A DNA stretch of 64,000 nucleotides from Neckera pumila (lineage: Eukaryota; Streptophyta; Bryopsida; Hypnales; Neckeraceae), in contig OZ018416.1 in NCBI GenBank assembly GCA_963969595.1, forward strand, positions 17,748,065 to 17,812,064, in the 5' to 3' direction. The notes beneath the pieces were generated by a model that was given only the letters and a program-made list of their open reading frames with translations, was not told the origin of the DNA and made no database searches. Both the position numbers and the translations under genes were made by a program. Positions 58,613 to 64,000 of this stretch are shown one piece after another (position 1 is the stretch's first letter; the number at the start of each line of letters is the position of its first letter).

Positions 58613-61297
58613 AAAGTTCAACAGATACAAAAATTCTAGTACATTTTTCCTTTCATACAAATTTATATTTAGAGAATGAACTTCCACAAACTAGTTTTTT
58701 CAATCAATAAAGTTTTCTATACAAAGGTCAAAAGTTGAGAATGAGTTCATCCAGCTTTAAAATGAGTTTGCAAAAAAATTGGTATCTATTGTTAGAATTA
58801 TTTCCTAATGAACCTATCCTTCACTATTGGAATAGAGAGAGAGAATACAAGCATGGCCATAAATATTCTTTTTGGCATGGAGAAAGTTGTAATTTGTCAA
58901 GGTTAGCAACCCCGTCAAAAATAATTTTTTCTTCAACAAATAGTTCACTGGATTAGCAATGATGGAGATTCTTCTTGCTTTGCAAACAAGACTGTGTGCA
59001 ATTGATTGACTATAGGCAAAATATTATGTTGCATGGGTAGAACAACAAGGGATTCAAACACCAAATGGCAACCTTGGAATTGATTTGCCAAGATTATGTG
59101 TACCTTCTATGGGCTATTAATAGGGGAGTCACAATTGTAAAGCCCTCCTTTGTGCCTATCTCCAAACTTGTTGAAAGTAGAGACATTGAACATTGTAAAT
59201 GAACGCTTATCATTTACTAATTCAACAAATTTGTTGAAGACTTTTTCCTCTTTGCAAAAAGGGTATAAAGTAGGATCACTCAATTTTGAGCATGTTTCCT
59301 AAATCCAATGCCGAAAAAGCTAGAGAAAATATAGATGCTTGATGTCCACTTTTCAAGGTGTAAATATTAAAAATAGAATACGATTCTAGAAAATCTATCA
59401 ATTCAACTTTGACTTGATTTCTTCCAACCTTATTGCAAAATTGTCTTTAAGTGATTACAAAATGACAACTTTTTGACACTCAATAATGCTTGTTAGAGAA
59501 ATTTGCTTGGTTTAACCCTATAAAGATATTTAGGAACTCAAAAGTCCAATGGATGACTTTACTATTAATTTGGGAAACAAAGATGACATCTATTGGTTCA
59601 ATAATCAAAGTCTTTTGGTGACTACCTTTGTCATCGGCACCTGCATCCTTCCAAGGTTAAGGTGACCCTACGTAAAGGTTTGAACAAAACCTCAAGGAAA
59701 GCATTGTTCACTAGCACAGGGTGTTGAAAACATTGTTCACTAGCAATATTTTGTTCAAAAGCAATACAAATTTTTTTGAGGGAATATTAGGCAATATATT
59801 CCAACATTTTCAGTGGATGAAATTGTTGATTTGCCACATATTCTAAAGACAATATTACTTTTTTTAGATGAATGTACACTTTTTGGGATTAATCTTTTAA
59901 ATTTCATCCATGTTTCACACATTTTGTACTATTATTTTTTATGTAAGCAATTACATTGCTCAAATGAAGATTGCTTTCTATGCTACCAAAAAAAATGAAA
60001 AAAAATCCTTATTGTTCATATATCATAGCAAGCTATGATTCCCCCTCACTATTGTAGCTAGATACTCTTAATGTGCAACAAAGTGAGAAATCCAAGATAG
60101 GTAGGACTAGAAACTGTGAAGCCTAAACCCCCTTATGTAAGCCTAGTAGGCCAAGCAAGCCTAGGATGAGAAGAAGGTACAATCTACTATAATACCGTAG
60201 CTACGCTTTCTAGGTTTGTTCCCAAAGTTGTTGTATCGCCTTTAATCACCTTCCTCTTTGCCATTGCAGGAGCTCTCTCCAACTAAAGTTTTTAGCCTAG
60301 CCGTGTGCTTACTTTCTTTACTACTTCACAACTTCTACAAACTACAATACTATTGCGACGAACTTTGGGCCCTTTGCTTGTCTCCCAACAAATCCTACAA
60401 AAATTTGTTTCTTGCAAAGGACAAAAGAATCACCACTCTAGTTTTAAAAGTTCTTCAAAAAACAAGGTTCAACAAGTACTAAAACAAAAAATTCCACAAG
60501 ATTTTCACCTCCTACATAATTTTTTATTTTGAAAATAAAATTTGCAAAAAACTGATGTGTATCTTTTTCTCCACCAAACTTATCCTATAAAAAATTGATA
60601 TCTTTTTATAGAATGATTTTCCACCAAACTTACCCTATAACAATTATATTATTATTTTATATATGTGTGCACATGCACAGCCATTTGTATACCATTTTAG
60701 CTAGCTCCACCATTTTTGTGCGAAAAGTCTGCAATAAGTACATAGACGTAGCAAAATATTTTCTTAGACACTAGAAAAGTTGCCATTTTGCTTGGTTGGC
60801 AACTTCACCAAAACCATTTGTTTTTCTTCTATAAATTGTTAAATGAATTAGCAATAATGAAAATTCTTTTTCTTTTTGCAAACTACTATTAATACTTGCA
60901 ATTGATTGAAAGGCAGTATACCACTACTTGCTTGTTTGGGACAAACAAGAGATTCATTCAAACATGGAAAAAAGAACCCCAAGATTTGCCAAGATGAAAA
61001 TCTCCTTTAACAGTTCTAATAAAATTATGATGTTTTGGATCCCCCTAAAGTGCAACAAATTGAGAAACCCCAAAAAATGACACCATAAATAATCTCTTTC
61101 ATATGCATTCTATCTAATTATAGATCAAGCAAGGTTAGAATGAAAGATTGTATGCTAATGCAACAAAAAAAGCAAAGATTTTGGGGTTTGTTAACCAAAA
61201 AATCTTGAACCTTGAATAAGTGTAGACTAGAGGACGCAATTTAGAAATGGGCAATAGTGGGCATATGCACCTGGGCCAATGGGTAATTTTTCCTTAA
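58613..61297. other. AT-rich intergenic DNA, no gene seen
   Basis: Only short duplications are visible, such as 'cattgttcactagca' (59704 and 59731) and 'ccaccaaacttaccctata' (about 60572 and 60632). There are no exons, RNA genes or bounded elements. Confidence 0.4.
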
Positions 61298-61682
61298 TCA
61301 TTTTGGAGAAGTAGCTAGTTATTTCTTCAATATTCATGTGATACTTTGTGATATCTATATCAAATTAGTTGATAACTAGGTAAAATTTGGCTATTGGTGC
61401 ATAAAAAAGTATGTGTTTAATAAAATCACTTTCAGACGGGCTGATAGTGTATCAACCAATGTGTTTTTCATATACAATTTTTCACCAGTTGGCTACAACC
61501 GAAAGATGTTGCCGTGTATTTTTGTAAAGGAAATTTTCATGTTTTTTAGTCAAACTAGCTAGATTATTGTTGTTTTTAAGACCAATAGCCAAATTTTACC
61601 TAGATATCACCTACTTTTGATATAGATGTCACCAAGTATCACGCGAGTACCGAGGAAATAGTTGGCTTCTTCTCCAAAATGA
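61298..61682. mobile_element. 385-bp foldback element with approximately 100-bp inverted arms
   Basis: 61298-61400 and 61581-61682 are imperfect reverse complements, ending TCATTTTGGAGAAG and CTTCTCCAAAATGA and sharing 'ggtaaaatttggctattggt' at the inner ends. It is non-coding. Confidence 0.75.
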
Positions 61683-61708
61683 GACTCTGACCATAAAAAA
61701 AATCACTA

Positions 61709-62949
61709 GGGATAGTCATACTTTCTTCACTGCACATCCATTCTTTAGAGAACGGGGACATGATAGCTTACCATTGCTTTCTCGTTGTCACTCAATGGCA
61801 AAATATATATTTCTATGAAGAAATCTTCTCCACATCCATTATTCTTCTCCGGAGGTGAATAATAGATGTGCAGAAGATTTTGCGAACAAAGTATCTTTAC
61901 TTGCGCTGTAGTTTCACTGCTCCAGCACCCCTTTATTGCCAATTTCACTGCTCCAAAGCTCAATTTCACCCTGCTTGCTGCACTTTTACTAGGGCATTTT
62001 GTGCAAAGCCCGGATTTTGCCCCTTAACCCTGGAACGCCGCGGACGCCATTCCATGGCGTTCCGATTACAATACTGTTGAGCAGAGGAGTCCAAAAGCAT
62101 TTTTTCATCCTCCTTTTTCGTGTTGACCTTTCACATTGGATTATGAAGAGTATCCAATTGAGTTTGTACTCTTTCCAATTTCTGTCTTCACGGAAATGAG
62201 AAGCTATTAAAAAAAACGGATTACAAAATATGCTATTTTAGAGTATTTTGGAAAGTTGTTGCTCCTTGCTTTAAATTTGAAATTTCTCCACAAGATGATA
62301 TTTGTTGAGTTTGAGTCAAATTAACAATATGAAGGTCATCTACTCTAGTTTCTATTCCAATTTGAATTTTGAAAAAATTCCTAATATTGCATATTTTATT
62401 GCAATTTGAACATTGGGTGTATTTTCAATGTCTATTGTTTTCTAATTATAGAATGACACGGAAATTGAGTTTACACCATGATGTTTGTCATTGTGATATA
62501 CACTTACGGTGAAATTTTCAGATTTTTTGAAACATTTTTCTATTTAATATGATTTTTCTTCACTTTTTCTTCAAAAATTCACAAAAAAATTAATTTTCCA
62601 CCAAAAAATCTAAATTTTTTCTGAAGTAAAGAAAACATGTACTTTCATCTCTAAAAAATAAATATAAAATTTTTCATACATATCTAGTTGCACAATGGTA
62701 GCAAATTGAGTGATGGACAGTGAGGTTTGAAATCAATGGTCGTGGGTCCGTCATTTAGGGGTTAATCTTGCGTTCCACATCGGCAATAAGTTCTCCACGT
62801 CCATTTCTCCACTTTCCTATTCTCCAGACAGTAGAAGAGGGATGTCACAAATTCTCATGGTTTCTAGCTCCTAATTGACTCCTCTTTTCTCTCCTACAAT
62901 TTCTCATTCTTCATAGAATTTTTGTTTCCGGAGAATGTGTGATTACCCC
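61709..62949. mobile_element. Second TA-flanked TIR element, carrying a nested TTAA insertion
   Basis: The left end GGGATAGTCATAC and the right end, reverse-complemented, GGGGTAATCACAC are relatives of the ends at 52475-53190. TA lies outside both. About 734 bp of its length is the nested insertion at 62028-62761. Confidence 0.65.
62028..62761. mobile_element. Nested TTAA-flanked element with diverged ends, 734 bp
   Basis: TTAA at 62024-62027 and 62762-62765 brackets it. The right end reads CATTTAGGGG, while the left end CCCTGGAACGCCGCGG has diverged from the standard TIR. The left end carries a small palindrome (gcggacgccattccatggcgttccg). Confidence 0.55.
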
Positions 62950-63863
62950 TACGGCCCTACACTGGTTCCAACATAGCCCTAACGTGCACCCAAAGTGAGA
63001 ACCCCGAGAAAATTGTTCCAGAAAACGAACCCGAAACCCGAAACCCCCGCCGTGTCAGACACAGTACATCCAACCCACACTAAATACAGGCCTCGAAAGC
63101 CTAAACTGAAGGTGCGAGCCAGGACAGTCGTCCTGTAGCTCCACGAAAGTAAAAATTTTGGGTCCGTTACTCCGTTACCCAAGCATCCCAAAGTCGCCGT
63201 GCCGCCCTCGCCTTTCCGCTCACACTGCGCAGCTGCCGCAACTCTCCGCAACTCCGTCTCCAGCCGTGTGCTTTGCTTTCCACGACACTACACTTAAGTT
63301 ACACCACTCTACAGCTGCTGCTGCTGCTGCTGCGACGAATTTCGTGCATTTTTTCAACATTTCCACACCGACATTCCTCGAGTCTCGCGCGCACAGGTCA
63401 GTACTGTAGTCAGATCCCGCGTCCCACTCACTGCGCTTCGCAGACATTATTCAGACCCGACGGCCGGCCGGACGCTCAGTCGGCCGGGCGATCTAATGTA
63501 CAGTAGATCTGAAACGTAACTGAGGGGAGCCTGTGGTGGAGTTCGAGGACATTGGGACGACCGGCCATTGCCGCGTTTCGTTTCGCAAGGACAGACAGGA
63601 GGATCTGACTGTGGCCGGGATAGTAGTGTGCATGCAGGGGGAGAAGGGATCTGCAAAAGCCCAATGTGGGTGCAAGGGAGGCGGCTAAGAGAAGAGATCA
63701 ACAAGCCAGCAACAATCATGGACGAGTGGGGGTGGAAGCGATTTGGGGTGGCGTGAACGAGGCTCCACGGGGTTTGGGTTCGGCGTTGGGGGCTCTTTAG
63801 GTTCGTATTGGGGCTTGATCTGAGCGAGGTTCTCTGTTTGGGTGTTGTGTTTTGTTCTTCTTG
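62950..63863 (+). promoter_or_regulatory. GC-rich island, probable promoter and 5' leader exon
   Basis: Composition shifts sharply to GC- and CpG-rich at about 62990. C/T-rich leader-like sequence and a GCT-type triplet run (63313-63336) follow. A good 5' splice site (TTG|GTAGGTAC) lies near 63867. No open frame across the exon resembles a protein family, so if this is a gene its first exon is probably untranslated and the coding part lies beyond the window. The strand is inferred only from the donor site. Confidence 0.35.
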
Positions 63864-64000
63864 GTAGGTACTTTTTTTTATTGCTTTTTGGCTTTGTGAG
63901 AAATTTGGAAGCTCGCGCGCGCTTGGTGTCTGATGGTTTCTACGTTCTTACTTCTCTCCGTTTTTTTCAATTTTGTTTTTAGAGTTGGGAAGAGATTGAA
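63864..64000 (+). other. T-rich, intron-like sequence at the right edge
   Basis: GTAGGTAC followed by T-rich DNA is consistent with the start of a plant intron. There is no further support. Confidence 0.25.

Noticed and set aside
63158..63720. Several 60-90 codon frames on both strands of the right-hand GC-rich island
   Set aside because: They overlap one another, start in Ala/His/Ser-biased leader sequence, and none looks like a protein family.
1..64000. tRNA, rRNA, CRISPR or organellar DNA
   Set aside because: No tRNA arm pairs, rRNA segments or regularly spaced short repeats with unique spacers were seen; spliced genes and transposons indicate nuclear DNA.

Overview
The window looks like nuclear DNA from a repeat-rich land plant. 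The one family I can name with confidence is a plant-type vacuolar or extracellular beta-N-acetylhexosaminidase (GH20, HEXO type). It is encoded by 14 exons with ordinary GT/AG plant splice sites. Long AT-rich, repeat-filled intergenic DNA surrounds three short islands that are visibly richer in GC and CpG: about 36-38 kb, 45-52.3 kb and 63-64 kb. The species cannot be fixed from the sequence. The gene sparsity and ancient degenerate repeats would suit a large genome such as a gymnosperm, fern or similar, but that is inference.

Layout. 1-28.1 kb is a block of one complex repeat family. Two segments of about 9.3 kb (1-9.93 kb and 18.73-27.94 kb) are colinear direct copies, with a partial copy between them (15.03-18.72 kb) and inverted scraps at 27.94-28.13 and 33.9-34.3 kb. 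This block is peppered with a second family: terminal-inverted-repeat elements with CCCCTAAAGG(A/C)CC ends, inserted at TTAA with TTAA duplicated. 28-36 kb is AT-rich DNA with more of these ends, a 1.3 kb foldback element and a large local direct duplication. 36.57-37.12 kb holds a small three-exon minus-strand gene (94 aa, family not recognised). It is followed by a GC-rich, probably bidirectional promoter and a possible plus-strand first exon that ends immediately after its ATG (38012-38014). 38.3-44.8 kb contains two tandem-repeat arrays and nested TTAA elements. 45.0-52.2 kb (minus strand) is the complete hexosaminidase gene, 583 codons with the frame open across all 13 junctions; several small transposable elements sit in its introns. 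52.3-63 kb is intergenic with at least four TIR or foldback families and three minisatellite or tandem arrays. 63-64 kb is a GC-rich region that looks like the promoter and 5' leader of a gene running off the right edge.

Main point of interest. Nine or more copies or ends of the TTAA family are visible. Sister repeats inside the window give empty sites that define the TTAA duplication exactly. The TIR beginning with CCC and the TTAA target are hallmarks of piggyBac-like (or Sola3-like) DNA transposons, which are not typical of plants. Copies range from 63 bp (in an intron of the hexosaminidase gene) to 2.4 kb (carrying GC-rich foreign-looking DNA), and some are nested. No transposase is encoded here. 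Coordinates of degenerate repeats are approximate, and all family assignments were made by eye without alignment.
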